NCBI GenBank assembly: GCA_020746835.1 | Contig: JAGPNK010000001.1 | Coordinates: 4,588,001-4,652,000, forward strand | Length of the DNA stretch: 64,000 nt | Direction of reading: 5' to 3' | Source: Stachybotrys elegans | Lineage: Eukaryota > Ascomycota > Sordariomycetes > Hypocreales > Stachybotryaceae | Shown: positions 31,501-44,478 of the stretch, one piece after another | Layout of the letters: the number at the start of each line of letters is the position of its first letter | Numbering within the stretch: the first letter of the stretch is position 1 | The notes under the pieces: generated by a model | What the model was told of the DNA's origin: nothing | The model's database searches: none | Seen by the model: the letters and a program-made list of their open reading frames with translations, nothing else | Translations under genes and position numbers: made by a program

Positions 31501-33237
31501 CTCGAGCTTCTCGAGCTGGAACGAAGCCACACCCAATTCCTTGGACTTGCGGAAATCATTCTTGTCAAAGACTTGGATGTCAAGAGAATCATGCATAGAA
31601 GTGACAATGAGATAATGGGTCTCGTTCCATCTAGGATTCGGGTCGTCTTCAATCGTCTTGGTCCTGGCCAGCTCCTTGCGTCTGTTGAAGGAGATGGATG
31701 CGTAAGGGTCCACGGTGCCACCAAAGTTGTCAGAGTTCTTGAGTCCTCTGGCGCCGTGGAGCGTGAGCGCGACAACTCCAAGGGCCTGATCGAGGGGTGT
31801 CCCTGCCAGCATCTTGGCTACTTCGATCGGGAAGATGTTGGGCCAGTACATCATGGGGGACAGGTTGCCGTGAATCTGCTCCAAGATGAAGCTCTCCAAA
31901 CCAGGGATGAAGTTGATGTCAAAGCCAAAGTTGTCGCCGCCCAGAGGCTTGCAAACATAGTCGATGTGAGGACGCTCGAGGAAGCTCATTTCAATCTTTT
32001 CGATGTGGGGGAAGGGAAGCTGGAGCTTGATCTTGAGGCGCATAATGCCCGAGAAGGACATGTCTTCGACGATGACATCGAGTCCCTTGCTGATCATGGC
32101 CTTTCCGATGCGAATCTCGAGGACGACCTTGGGGTTGATCTTGTTGCGAAACTGCTTCTGGGTCATATCGGTGGTGTCGTTGGGCGTAAAGCTGAACTTC
32201 CAATCCATGGTGACGATGTCATCCTCGTCCTTGGGGTGCGTCTTGACGTGCTCCATCCTGGGGGGCTTGGAGCCAAGAGTAAACTTCTTGAGCTTGAGGC
32301 TGTCGAGGAAGCCCGGGGTTGCCGAGCTGAGAACCTGGTCGACGGTGTTGATAATGGTGTCGGCAAGGACAGGCTGGTAGATGGGCCAGAATTTGTACAA
32401 GAACGAGTTGATCCAATCGAGGGACTCGACTTCGGTATCGAGCCTCTTGAGAGCCAGTTCGCGGGTGATGTCGTCACGGAAGTTGCGCCTCACACGACGC
32501 AGCGATGTTCGGTAGTAGGTGCCGCAGAACGCCATGATGATGATAACCCATGCCAGGCCACCACCGAGAACGGCCACAACCCACGACGAGATGCAGGCAA
32601 AGATGATGATGCCGGCATTGTGGTACCAATCTTGCTCGCGTCAGCGCCAATCCACCACAAGCGGCAGCTTCGAAACTCACCTCCATATAGTGTATCCGAG
32701 AGCTTGCCTTCGAGCCAGGTGGCATGGTCGAGAAGAGACTCGGACTCTAGGATGTTATCCTGAGGCCACCCAAGTCTCGGGGCCCAGCCGGCGCGAGAAA
32801 AGGCAGCTTCAGCTTCCTTCTTCTCCTCGAGCTCAACGTTGCTGTCTGGATCACCGGGCTCGTCAATGACACCGTCCTTGGAGGCCTCTGGGAGGTCTTC
32901 GACGGGCCCGGATCCGTCGTCGACGTCGGTGATGATAGCCGTGGCCTTGGAACGTGAACCGCGCTTCAACTCAGGGGGAATTGCCTAGAAGAGGAGCAGA
33001 AGTCAGTAACGGCCGCGGCGGCGGGGGGGGTTGCGCATCAGGCATTACCGCTTTGGTTTGGGCTCGTTTTTGTTCAGGAGAAGCGTCGGGATCGAATTGA
33101 AAGGCGGGGATACCGGCGTTCCTCGCCCTGGAGACCAGCTCCCTCTCAGCATCCTCGGCGGAGACTTGACTCTCCGGGTTCTGGGCCGCCTCGATGACGC
33201 CCTGCAACTTGAGCTCCTCGACTTCGCGAGCCGACAT
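28562..33237 (-). CDS. Tricalbin-type ER-plasma membrane tether (SMP and multiple C2 domains)
   Basis: Orthologue of yeast tricalbins (Tcb1-3) and animal extended synaptotagmins, which tether the ER to the plasma membrane and move lipids at contact sites. Exons are 33049-33237, 32681-32984, 29974-32630 and 28562-29923, totalling 1503 residues, close to yeast Tcb3. Order: acidic cytosolic N-terminus; hydrophobic hairpin at about 170-205 (GIIIFACISSWVVAVLGGGLAWVIIIM); SMP lipid-binding domain at about 220-430 (LDWINSFLYKFWPIYQPVLAD); then C2 domains starting near 450 (VDPYASISF), 590, 726 (GKSDPYTRVLL), a degenerate one near 950, 1091 (GKSDPFCRFEL) and a divergent C-terminal one near 1360. Several C2s keep the Asp residues of calcium loops. 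A Gly/Ala-rich linker (GVPLKGGAVVAGAVGHG) lies between the last two. High confidence in family; paralogue not resolved. Confidence 0.94.
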
Positions 33238-35575
33238 TTCGGCGCTGATGGCGCTGCGCCGCCTAGGGGTTCGGTTTGTGGCCAGCCTTTGGGTGTCGAT
33301 TGGGTCGGGGTGGGCGAGTAGACGAGAGAATGGAGGTTACGTCCGTAGGGCGCGAGAAGAGCGTTGTGTAGTTGCGAGTAAGCACGGTGGTGAATCTCTT
33401 TAGAGGCAATGACGTCGAGGTGGGAGGGGCCTGTTGTGAGTTCCCCCTAGCCAGGTATTTTTTTTCTTTTCTACCTTCAGGGGTGAAGGTATCGGTGCAA
33501 ACAAGTGCCAATGGCTCGGCGAAAGGACAAAGGAGAAAGTGCGAAACAAGGAAGATGTATGCAAAGTAACAAACGAGGGGAGAGATGCGTGCAGAGCGGA
33601 TTAGAGCGAGCTGCAGTTGGTAGGAGAGGTAAGGCAGCTGGGCACAGAAGGTAGGTTAGTACTTAGCCACGTTCTCGTCGTGGCCCCAAACTTGGATACC
33701 TCAGGTCCTCACCCAACAAGCACTGAACAGTGGCACGGGACAGCAATTATTTCTCTGTGCACTACCTAATTAATCAACTTTGGAGGGCGGGCTGTGCTGG
33801 CAGAATGAAATTGGCATGTTCAAGTTCATCGGCAAGGAAACAGGCTTGACAAGGATTCTGGCGCAATAATGTGGTGCCAGCCAGGCGTCACCGGAGCAGG
33901 GATCTGTGGCAATCTGTCCATGTCGTCCGTCCATGGCCCATCCAGCTGGGTTCGCTCGCACATGCCAACCACACACGACACTGTCCAAAGATAGATAGAT
34001 AGCTACCTACAGTACCAGCTACAGGTCATGTAGGAGAATTACTACTTGAGCTGCGGCCCAGCCACTGTGCCTACCGAGCTGACAATCAATTCATCCAACT
34101 GGCCGAGAACCGTGCCAAGATGCTGCGTGTTCTTTTCCATCACATCCATCCCAAAGCTGGGCCGGACCCCTGTCGCGCTGAGCCCAGATGGCCGGACCTA
34201 CGTAATTGCTGCAGGTGAGCCCAGTTCCCATCAACAATCCCACCAAAACCCGCGCCCGAAGACCTTAGTGACAGCCCACCTCGAATGGCCTGGAGCCATC
34301 TCCAGGCCGCTAGGCAACTTAATTATTTTGATAGTCCACTCTGCCCACGCTACAAGCACCTAAGTTAGTAGGCGCGCGGTGGGGGCCGCCCCAGGTTCAC
34401 AAGAAGCTGTCATAGGCAGGAGCGTTCCTCCGAATGGGGGGATGCGCTGCGCGGTACGGTCTGGATTCCGAGATGCTTTCCAAGCTCCATCACCAACAAC
34501 AAACCACGTCCCCACGCTCCCCCCGTCCCCTCCTCCAGACCGACACGCAGCCCGGCAAAGCGGGTTTCTCAGCTGGCGTTGTACACCGTCTTACACTGGA
34601 CGGAAATGCCGCTGTGTGTTAATCTTTGCCGTAGACTAGCTGCCGACATAGAGAGGTAGTGAGGAGCATCCTGCTCTGCACCGGACACACCAAGCCGTGA
34701 TGGGGCGCTGAGTACGGTGAAACAAAGGCTGCCTAGACCGCACTGGTGTTTCTCTCACAATCATATTGTGTCTGAAACAGAACCCGCCGACCTCGCTCTC
34801 AACACATGGCACATACACGTCACGATAATCCTCATGCCGCCACGACCCAGCTCTATAGCCCATCCCAATTTCATCACCAGCTCCCTCACATCCACGATAC
34901 TTTGGCCAGTTAGTCCCTAGCCCGCCTTTACACATTTCCCCCAAAAGTCGTGACCAGGATGGGCCTGTCTGGGCACGGCAAAGACGGATCCGCACCAAGA
35001 GCCGTCACTGCTACAGCCACGTCGATCCTCATGGCCTGCCCCCCCCCTCCAAGTCCTGGTCGCACATGGCCGGCCAGCTATCCTTCACGCGAAGGCGTTA
35101 TTACCAGTCTCTTGTCTAGCTGCAACTATTCGATGATGTGCCTTCTGTCCACTATCAACACCTATTCAGCCACAGTTGTGTTTCTCCACCTGAGATGATG
35201 TAGTGAGACACTATAGCGTCTTTCCACTCGGTGACACCCTTTGTACAAGACAATGTACCCGCATTGACACAAGTACAGAGCCATAACGGCACCAGACAGT
35301 TTCACAATGTTTCATTTCCTATCTCGTCAGGCAATTCACCTAAGCGACGCCCCCAAACCCCCGAGCGCGTGTCTTTAACACGGTGAGTTGTGTTTGCACG
35401 AGCTGAGCCCGATACAATATAGCATGTATTCCCGCGCTGTAACTCCTATAGTCCAATTCGACACCGCCACCCCTCTACAGAAGCTGTATACGAAATGTGA
35501 AATGAAAAAAGGCCACCTATGAACATGGCCATGAAATGTCTCTTCTCGCCCCTCATCATGTCCGGGGATGGCCGT
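33238..35575. other. 2.3-kb gene-free span
   Basis: The first 400 bp is the tricalbin promoter and leader, pyrimidine-rich on the minus strand. A short GATA tetranucleotide run occurs at about 33990-34002 beside a GCTACCTAC motif. The right end is the probable 3' UTR of the FYVE-RING gene. No gene supported. Confidence 0.5.
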
Positions 35576-37498
35576 CTAGTATCCGAACCCGTCGTGCTGG
35601 TGAACCGGACATCTCCCTGGATGATTGACAAACCAGGCCGAGATGCAAGAGTAGTGAAACCTGCACAGGCACTCCAGCCTGGCCATGCGCACCCCGACCG
35701 TGAATTCCTCCAAGCAGATTGTGCATTCGGCATCGTCCACACAGTCCTTCTCCGTCGCTGCGTACGCGTACATTCCCGTCCGCCGAGGAGCCATCGGAGG
35801 GGCGGTACCACCCCCAGCGCTCCGCGGGCTGCCGTACGCGCTGTGGCTCTGAATGCACGAAGTGATGTGCGTCTCACGCAGGGTCTCGAAGTCGGGGAGA
35901 CTCCTTGACGGCAACTCTCTGTGGCAGATAGGGCACTCGTCCTCTTCTGCGATCTGAGGGGCTGGAGGCAGAGCCCTGTGTCTGGAAGAGGATGCCTCGG
36001 CGCTTATCGAGCTATAGCGAGGGGTGTAATGAGAGGACGACGGCCCGCCCGTCTGAAGCCGGTGCAAGGGAGAGCGGTAGGACTCAACCCCACCAAACCG
36101 TGAAGAGGAGGACGACGAAGGTCCGCCAGCTGTAGCACGCGCCGAGTGACCCTAAAAAGATATTATGTGAGACCATGACTGGACCCTGCCAAGCATATCG
36201 TTCACATACCATGGTTACGCTCCTGGACCTAGAGGAGTAGTGATGATAGGGATCGCGGCTGGAGAGAACGATCCCATAGCGGTTAGTATGGGGCGGGGAG
36301 CCGTAGGCGTTGGCTAGGCTGCTTCGCGAGCGGTAGTGAGAAGCCCGCGGCGACGGCGCCGGCGAGGGACTATGCGGCGGAGCAGTGTTGGGGTCGGGCA
36401 CACAAGGGTTGCACAGTCGCACACGCTCGCCGCCGGACAGCCCGTTCACGTCAAAGTACCCGCCGCCGAGTCCATCAATCAGGAGACTCTGCGGAAGTGG
36501 TATCTCAGAGCCTGGCGGGCGCACAATGTATTGGTGGGGGATGATGATTCGATGAGGCGAACACGAGTTGCATACCACCCTACCACATTTCCTACAAGAT
36601 CCCCATCATGTGTCAGCTTTCCCACATCGGTATCGCAGAGAGGGGAGGCCAGGGCGGTGTTGACAGACCTACAGTGGTGCTTGCGCACGAATATGCTGAA
36701 CTGGCTTTGGCAGATGGGGCAGTACGTGACTTCGGCGTCGGGCTGCCACCTTGGTAGGAAGAATTCCGGCATGGCTTCTGTCTCATGTTCTTGCTGCGGT
36801 GACACGAGGTTGCTGTCGGCTGCTTCCATCCTAGTTGCCTGAGGGTAGGGCATGCTATGACGTCGGTTCCAGTCCAAGGCCGCGGGTGTCGAGTTTCGCG
36901 GCTGAGGCTGCGGCAGGGCGCGTGGTGGTTCTTCCTCGTCTGAATGCTGGTATAAGTCGTCCGATTCGGAAGATGTACTCTGGCTGCGCTCGTTGCTGTC
37001 CGCTTGTTCGGATGGTGGCGCACGGTCATATCCCGTAGCAGATGATGTCCTTATCGGATATACTGCCGGCTCGGTTGGTGTGACCAGGTGCTCCTCGGGA
37101 GCCACTTCGCTGGCTACCCGCGATGTGTCCAGGGGCTGGGTTTCGGCACTCTCTGTCGTGGGTAATATCGGGTCTTCGTTCTCGTGCGTCAGGGAAGAGG
37201 CGCTATTGTGGTCGTCACCCGCCTCACCCCCAACTTCAGCCACATTTTGGGTTTCGTCCTGGGTCTCGTCGACGGACAGCCTGCGTTCGACAACATGCGT
37301 GGGACAGTCGAAATAGCGAGAGCACTCCCGAACGTGAAATTGGAGGGAGCGCCACGGGCACACATGAGTGCCAAGCGCGTTGGACGACGAGCCGCTGAAA
37401 TCGTCCGAGGTTGACGACGAGCTGGAAGCATATCCGTCGTCGGTATTCCCTCGTGCCTCAACTTGGCCGAAGCCAGATCCGCCTCCCGCGCTGGCCAT
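35576..37498 (-). CDS. FYVE and RING zinc-finger protein (probable endosomal E3 ubiquitin ligase)
   Basis: 595 residues from exons 36669-37498, 36210-36591 and 35576-36151. The N-terminal ~245 residues are Ser/Glu-rich and disordered. A FYVE domain follows at about 250-345: CPICQSQF, the phosphoinositide-binding RKHHCRKCGRVVC motif (read across the exon 1/2 junction), NSCSPHR, and the last pair in RLCNPC. A Ser/Tyr/Arg-rich linker leads to a CPICHRELP...HITSC zinc motif, then a C-terminal RING-like finger: CTICLEEF, LCRFHYSC, CPVH. The last ligand is His where classical RINGs have Cys. The combination resembles yeast Pib1, a FYVE-RING E3 at endosomes and vacuole; by analogy it should bind PI3P membranes and ubiquitinate cargo. 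The gene diverges from the zinc-finger regulator to the right. Confidence 0.9.
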
Positions 37499-39411
37499 GT
37501 TAAAACATGAGAGCAGAGATCAAGTGCGTAGGGACCGAGAGAAGGAGGAAACAGGATAAGTAGCGTTATCTCAGCTCTTGATGGCAGGAGGGTCGAAGTT
37601 GGACGTGGGGTTGGATACTGGGATTTGCCGTCGTCCAAGAAGATGGGGCGTCGGGGAAGTCTGAGTCGCGTGATGGGCGGTGTTGCCTGAAGAGGTTCGC
37701 CCTGGCTCAGGTTAGGTTGCCTGTTATCGCTGAGCGGAAATGACGAGCAGTTGATGCAAAACTCGGCAAGGCACAAAGGAGACGCCTGCGAAGCCGTGAG
37801 AATGCTAGCCTGACTCGTCGACCTTTATTCCATCTGAGCTCGCAGGGTCCTGCGGGGGGCTCTTGGGAGATACGATACATACAAATGACCCTTGCTTGCA
37901 TCAACCATCATATCGCTTATCGCTCTTATCAGTGATGCAGCAGTGGGAGCTGTGATAAGGCCCCAGCCAAGCGCAGTCCGAGCCGAGTCCCGCTGACTAA
38001 GGATCCATGAAAGAGCCCCATAGATCCACTCCCTGCAATAATGGTCACATGATCATTGTATGAGCATTGCATGTAGCGCCTCGACTACGGTGATGGTTTT
38101 ATGAGATAGGCACCTACCAGGCTCACCCCTACTTTTGTCATTAGAAAAGGCCCTCGTAAGAAGACATTGTGTCTAGAAGCTTAAATATGTTATAAGCACA
38201 ATAGAATAGTTATTGTAAGTCTGCTCTTGGTAACATTATTATCTCGCAAGAGCAGCAGATGACCAGAATTGAGAGTCGCCTGCTAGTGCCTGCCTAGTGG
38301 TCAAGTGATCCTGACTGTAGTAGTGCGCTGTGGTAAATGCATTGGTGGGTGCCCCTATGGGCTCCCCGGAAGCCACCTGGTCACGCACCTGTAGGTAATT
38401 AGTATTCCCGTCTCCATCGGCCCTGTGGACTCCAATTGCGCAACACTGATGATATAATAAGCGACCTATCTATCTCTTAGTTTGGACGGTAGCCACTCTC
38501 CATTCGCCACATCCTATCCGTTTTGCCATCGATCGTCTCGAGGCCTGAGGTTTCCCTGCATAGCCGTATCGGACACAACGACGCTTGCATCGTCTAGTGG
38601 CCGGACCATCCTGGAGGGGGGTGAGACACAAGTATCCTTTCAGACGGTCACGCACCCGCGTCGTCCACTTCGGCAGTTCCATCCATTGGTTCCCGTCATC
38701 GACGTGTCTGCAAGGCTGGCTCCATCACTTGATTGACAGGTTTGATGGCGGGGAGGGAGGGCTAACTATGCAGGTCGGTAGCAGCAACTGGACATGCTTT
38801 CCTGCGTCTCCGGCCAGCCCGTATTCTATCAGCCAATCCCGCTGGCTTGTCTGCTGCCGGCAACAAAACTCAGACGCCATCCTTTTCTACCAGTGCGGCT
38901 GCCGAGGCCAGCACTTTTAACTTCCATCGGCTTGCTGGAGCATCTAGCACCAGCCGCCGCCGATCTTACGGCGCGCTCCCGCGTCCAGACCTGTCTGGTC
39001 CTGCTTGGACTGATAGTCAGAGCCCGCTCCGGCTTTGACAACATGTCAATATATCCGTGCCAGCGTCGTATTATTGTTACATATGTATTCGCCCCATCGT
39101 CCCCCCCGCCTCGTCTCCCCATGACCACGCGTGTGCCGTTGTAGTCGCATCTCTTCTCTGGATCTTGAAGCACATGCTCGCCATCAATCAAAAGCTCCCG
39201 CTCACAAGTAGATCAACGGAGCGGCGGCCTTCAGGCTTGCTTGCGCTGTCTACAGGCCAGCCACCTGCAGCAGCACACATTTATACATCTCATGGCTGGG
39301 CCATTCCTGCCTCATGTCTCGGATACGCCTACTGCTGTCTTCAGGCCTGCAAACTATGTAGACCATGGTCAAGCTTCGAGCAGCGCCACATGTCTCGCGT
39401 CTGAAGCTGCC
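37499..39411. other. 1.9-kb divergent intergenic region with an AT-rich core
   Basis: Separates the FYVE-RING gene (-) from the zinc-finger regulator (+). The stretch at about 38100-38270 is notably AT-rich compared with its surroundings (for example TTAAATATGTTATAAGCAC). Towards 39411 the sequence is a probable long leader of the regulator. No gene supported. Confidence 0.5.
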
Positions 39412-42400
39412 ATGAATCCGGCAACACAGACTCTGCTTGACCCTTCGACCCCATCCTATGCAAACCCGGCCGCAGACCCGGTTGGGCTGGTTGCTTCCCC
39501 TTCACCCAACCAGCTCACACAGTCAGCTGCTTCTTCGGGCCATGACGGAACCAACATGTACGCCTGCCGTCATTGCGGCCGCTCCTATTCGCGCCCAGAG
39601 CATCTCGTAAGACATGTCCAGTCACATACTCTGGGTCGTCGATTTGCCTGCGACATCTGCAAGAAGGCCTTTGCTCGCAAGGACCTCCTCCGTCGTCATA
39701 TCGCCAACCATGAGAAGGGCTCGCCAAGCAAGCGTCGCAGGCACGGGTCATCGGCTGCTTCCATGGCTGCACGCGTCTCTCAAGCATGCCGCGCCTGCGC
39801 CGTTGCCAGGGTCAAATGCGACGACTCCAAACCATGCCAGCGCTGCACCGCGAGAAACCTGGTCTGCGTTTCTTCTGACTCGGGTCCAGCAGCAACCCTA
39901 AATCTGGCGCAGCTATCCGCAGATCCTCGGATGCAGTCTAGCAACTCAGACTCCACCCCAAGATCTGGCTTGTCTTCACCAGCCTCGTATGGTCCTTCAC
40001 GGCCCCCCTTGACATCGTCAGGGTCGAACCAGAGCATCTCAACAAGGGGAACCCAAGAAGTCTTCCTCAAATCCGAGGAGAGTTTTGAGAGCCAGGATAG
40101 CCAAGGTCTAGCTACCGCGGCTGAACAGGGTATGTAAATCGACGCAGTCTTGTCGTCCTCCAACTTGCGCAGCCACTAATGCCATACCAGTTACTACAGC
40201 CGGGCAGCTTCTTCCTTTGATTGCCGCCTCGGAGTGCACTGACAACGGCTACCCGCCGTTCCATGAATTTTTACGTGACCTCCTTTCGGAGCCGGCTTGG
40301 GAAAGCTCCAAGTTTGCCGAGTCGCAAGGTCTCGCCATCCTGGACTGTTGCGACGATGCTAATGTAGAGCTCACCGATGTGGACGTTGGGGTGCTTGGTG
40401 GTTGGAGTATTCGAGATGCAGTGCCTCCTGCACCACGGCTCGGCAAGGACACTGACTCTTCGACGAATATCTCGCAGATGCGGCATGGGCTTGTCAATGT
40501 ATGGAAGCACTCACCGTGGCTTTGGGACCCGGGGGCCAACGACAGCGGCTATAGAGAGCAAGGGAACCTCCCACTCACCCTGGGCGACACGGCCAGTGCC
40601 AAGTTTCAAGAAATCCAGCGTCGGCTGGAGAGAGTCGTGTCCGAAAACCTGAACCAGTCTGGTAGAGACCAAGCCATGGCTGCTGTTCTTGAAACATGCC
40701 GCTCCACGTCTACCAGAGCTAGAGTGGCAGCATCGTTCCCAACTGTGGACGTGATGGACATGCTGATACACATGTTCCTCCACTCCCACGCCTGTCTGGT
40801 TTCCTCGTGGATTCACTTCCCTACCTTTGCACTGAATGCTCAAGAGCCTGGGTGGATCGCGATCGCTGCTGCAGCCGGAGCTCTCTTAACTCCAATTCCG
40901 GCATTCAGAAAGTTTGGTCTTGCCATTCAGGAAGCTGTCCGTAAGTTGCCCAGTCGAACAACCCTACTCATGTATGATGGCTGAATCAGACTGCAGGCGT
41001 CGCATTACATAACACTGTAGGTTCCTCTGCCTCCAGATCCCCAGTTCATTAGTAGGCTGACAACATCAGTTTGAGGGACAAAATGCCGCCGTCCAGGATC
41101 CTACTCATGTTCAGACCTTGATCTTGGTCCAAGACCTGGGCGTTTGGAGCGGGAATCGTCGCAAGATGGAGATTGCAGAATGCTATATCCAGTTCCCTAT
41201 AACAGTGAGTTATTTAGTCCGTGATAGGAGCCATACTGATGTTGTCCTCGTAGATGATGCGTTACCGCAACAGGTTTCAAAGATCTTCCTACAGCACCAT
41301 CGCCGTCGATCCTAGCGAGGACGGCGCCATCTTGGAGCGCAAGTGGAGGAGCTGGACTGAGAGAGAGCAGTGGAAAAGGTTCGTAGCAGAACATCCCCGT
41401 CCGTACGTGAGCGCTTACCATCTCAGGCTCATATTCCATTGCTACCTCCGAGACGCACAGACGTCGATGATGGCACTTACAAGCATGTCCATTTCGTATG
41501 CGGAACTGACTTTGCCGCTGCCCGAGTCGAGAGAGCTCTGGTTCGCCAAGAATGCCCAGCAGTGGACAAGCCAATATCTCGAACAGCAGGCCGGCTCGAG
41601 CAGCAAGGCGCCTTCGTTGGGAGATGTACTCAGCAATGTGCATCTTCTCCGGGGCAAGGAGTCTCGCCTAGATATGCAGTTCGCCGTTTCCATCGTCCTG
41701 CACGGGTTCTGGTCGTTGATATTTGAATTCCGGCAGCTGAGCACCATCCACAGATGGCAATCATATACTACCAGCTCGCCGGGGACTGCCGGTATGCTGC
41801 TTAATTCGCGTCGCCAGGAAATCCTGCGAGACCTGCAGGAGTTTGAAAGCATCATAACAGAGCTCCAGGACGTGTCGGCGCAGGAATTCATCGTGCTCAG
41901 CCTGCTCATGATGAACCTTCACGTCTCGATGAACGACTTGCAGCTGTTTGCCGGCAAAGAAGGAGAGGCCCAGGCGCGGCGTGTATTCCCAGTCCTCCAA
42001 GAATGGGTGCGAAGCTCGGAAGCTCGAGCGACTGTTTGGCATGCCGGGCAGATCCTGCGATATGCCAAGTGCTTCCCAGCAGGGCACCTCAAGGATTTTT
42101 ACGCGATAGCTGTGCACCACGCCTCCCTCGCCCTCTGGGCCTTTGCAGTGCTGACAAGGGTTGACCGGAGGGAGTCTGTGCCAGACGAGCAGCCACTGGA
42201 GGTGATATATCTGGACGGCACACACTCCATGTGGACACGCCGGTTCATCGATCTCGGGCAAGGACAGCCGGTCATTCGGGGGCCAGCCCGGGATGGCAGG
42301 ATGACAGAAGCATCGCTCCAGAGCCCGAAAGCCTGTATGGGCATCACTCAAGAGATTCTCCGCGCCAACGGCGCCCACGGAGAAGATTGTCTGCCTGCCA

Positions 42401-42468
42401 TTGTAGAAAACCTATGTCAGCTGTTGGGACAGCTGGGAGATGCCGCTGGTGCTGTTGGGCTAGGTTGA
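39412..42468 (+). CDS. Transcription factor with two C2H2 fingers and a Zn2Cys6 cluster (Cmr1/Pig1-like architecture)
   Basis: Five-exon model: 39412-40129, 40191-40940, 40997-41016, 41070-41204 and 41254-42468, 945 residues. C2H2 fingers lie at 52-72 (CRHC...HVQSH) and 80-100 (CDIC...HIANH), a basic patch KRRRHG at 108-112, and a Zn2Cys6 cluster at 126-152 (Cys126, 129, 136, 142, 145, 152). A fungal-specific regulatory domain covers the middle (DLGVWSGNRRKMEIAE is its conserved core) and a helical C-terminus follows. The combination occurs in melanin regulators Cmr1/Pig1 and in many uncharacterised Sordariomycete factors, so no pathway is assigned. The 20-nt third exon restores a continuous EAVRVALHNTFEG segment. 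Another in-frame ATG at 39292 could extend the protein by 40 residues. The neighbours are an alpha/beta hydrolase and a multidrug exporter. Confidence 0.88.
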
Positions 42469-43139
42469 CCGAGAGGGGACCAAATAGAGTTCAAAGAGAT
42501 GTTGGCATGGGATCCTTTTCTTGTTTGTTTCCAAACCCTTGCTGTATTTACAGGTGCTGATAGAGAAGGGGGGAAGGGCCAAGTGCTACAAGTGCTACTG
42601 GAAAAAGTTGCGACAAGCCAAAGTTACTCACTCTCCTACCGGTATTTGTCGACGAGGCTGTAACCAATGCCTAATAACTCGAAATAGGGAACAAGAACAG
42701 TTTCTATATACATCCTTGTACTCTATTGAGGGTCTGCGTCTGCCAGACGTTATCATGGCCATGTTTAATATCCTCTTGCGATTGTGTACTTATGTACGAA
42801 TTAATTCGCTGAAAGCAAGAGGCCGTAGTGGAGTGGAAGGCGACTAGGGCCCCCACCAGAGAGGCCTGTTCCGGGGCCAGATTAGGTAGTGTGAATGCCC
42901 TGTAATCCGCAATGACGCGGGCTAGAGCGATAGACACCACGAGACAACACCGTCACCTCACTCGCAGTGGCATGTGATAGGCCTCATCCCTCCGCGCTCC
43001 ATCTGACCCGGCCTGCCTGACCCAGGGCCATCGACATAAGTAGGATTCGCAGCTTGCCACCGCCGCTCCCCGGCAAGTCTCAAGCTTGCCTACCAGCCCT
43101 CTCCCTTGCGTCCAGCGTCATCCACCACCCACACTCATC
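42469..43139 (+). other. Intergenic, terminator of the regulator and promoter of the hydrolase
   Basis: About 670 bp. The first part is the regulator's 3' UTR and the last 200 bp are C-rich leader of the hydrolase gene. No other signal recognised. Confidence 0.5.
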
Positions 43140-44478
43140 ATGGACACGGCCGAGAGCTGGGCCCAGTGGCTGGCCATGCCGCAGACGGTCCTCGTCGCCA
43201 CCACGACCGCCATCCTGACGGCCTCCTTCCTGACGCTGGCCCGCGCCGTCTCCTGGCCGCGCCGTCCGCAGGTGCTCCCGAGCCCCCGCAAGCTGCCGCT
43301 GCCCGCCGCCGCCAAGGAGCAGCTCGCCGAGCTCGTGCCCGTCGTCGACGAGCTGCCGGGAGCTAGAGATGTCGAAACGCCGGTACGTCCAGATCCACGT
43401 CTCGGTAGGGATGTCTCGCATGCCGAGGCGAGACTGTGCATTGCGGGTTGAGCGGGAGATGCTGATGGGTGCTTTCTTCTCTTTTTCTGGCAACAGTATG
43501 GCACGATCCGCGTCTACGAGTTTGGACCCGAGGATGGGCAAAAGGTCCTCTTCGTCCATGGCATCAGCACCTCTTGCGTGACTCTCTCTAGGATAGCGCG
43601 GTCTTTGGTCAAGCGCGGCTGTCGCGTCATGCTCTTTGTAAGGCCCCAGGCTTCCTTTTCCTTCCTCGCTCTCCTCAGGCATGATTAACCGTTCAATATA
43701 GGATCTCTTTGGCCGCGGCTACTCGGATGGAGTCGGCGATCTGCCTCATGACCATCGCCTCTATGTCACTCAGATCCTTCTGGTGCTCGCCTCCAGTCCG
43801 CTCGCATGGACAGGCAATAACGCCTTCCACCTAGTCGGCTACTCCATGGGCGGAGGTATCTCCGTGCACTTTGCAAATGCCTACCCTCATCTCGTCTCGG
43901 ACCTCGTGCTCCTCGCCCCGGCTGGTCTCATCCGTGCCGAGAGCTTCGGTCTCGCCCGCCACATCTACACCTCCGGCTTCGTCCCGGAGCCGCTTCTCGC
44001 AAGGCTGACCAGCCAGCGTCTCCAGCAGCCCATTGCAGCGTCCAGGTCCAAAAACCAGCCCCTGGAATCCGACCCCCAGCTCGACATTGTCGAGGCTGAA
44101 GCCGCCGATCCAGTCCCCGGAGAGGATGCCACGCCTCTCGAACGTCGCGTCCTCAAGTACGTCCGCTGGATGGTCCTCCACCACCCAGGCTTCGTTCCTG
44201 CCTTTATGTCATGTCTGCGCTATGCCCCGATGGTCGATCAACACCAAGCATGGGGCCAGTTGGCTCAGCGAAAACCCGGGTCGACCATTCTGCTTTTTGG
44301 CAAGCGCGACGAAATTATCGACATCGATGACTACACCAGGGACGCCTTGCCCCTAGTAGGTGGCCACGAGAAGGCTGTCTGGAAGATCCTCAATGGAGGA
44401 CATGACTTTGTCATGACGCACTACAACGAGATTGTGCTGGAGTTGGACACCGCGTGGGGCATGAAGGAGATTTCATAG
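43140..44478 (+). CDS. Membrane-anchored alpha/beta hydrolase
   Basis: 386 residues from exons 43140-43382, 43497-43637 and 43702-44478. An N-terminal hydrophobic segment (QTVLVATTTAILTASFLTLARAV, read in two halves: QTVLVATTTAIL and TASFLTLARAV) probably anchors it. The fold's motifs follow: VLFVHGIS (oxyanion loop), DLFGRGYSDG, GYSMGGG with nucleophile Ser176, GKRDEIID (acid) and NGGHDF (catalytic His), so the triad is complete. The cap region between is about 120 residues and contains a charged insert. Substrate is unknown: esterase, lipase or hydrolase of small acyl compounds are all possible. It lies between a regulator and an ABC exporter and converges on the latter, with only 216 bp between stop codons. 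Splice sites (GTACGT, GTAAGG donors) and phases agree. Confidence 0.87.

Noticed and set aside
31489..32763. 424-codon plus-strand frame antisense to tricalbin
   Set aside because: Shadow of the conserved SMP/C2 coding exon on the other strand.
38100..38270. AT-rich patch as a RIP-mutated transposon remnant
   Set aside because: Too short, with no terminal repeats or transposase traces; ordinary AT-rich intergenic DNA is as likely.
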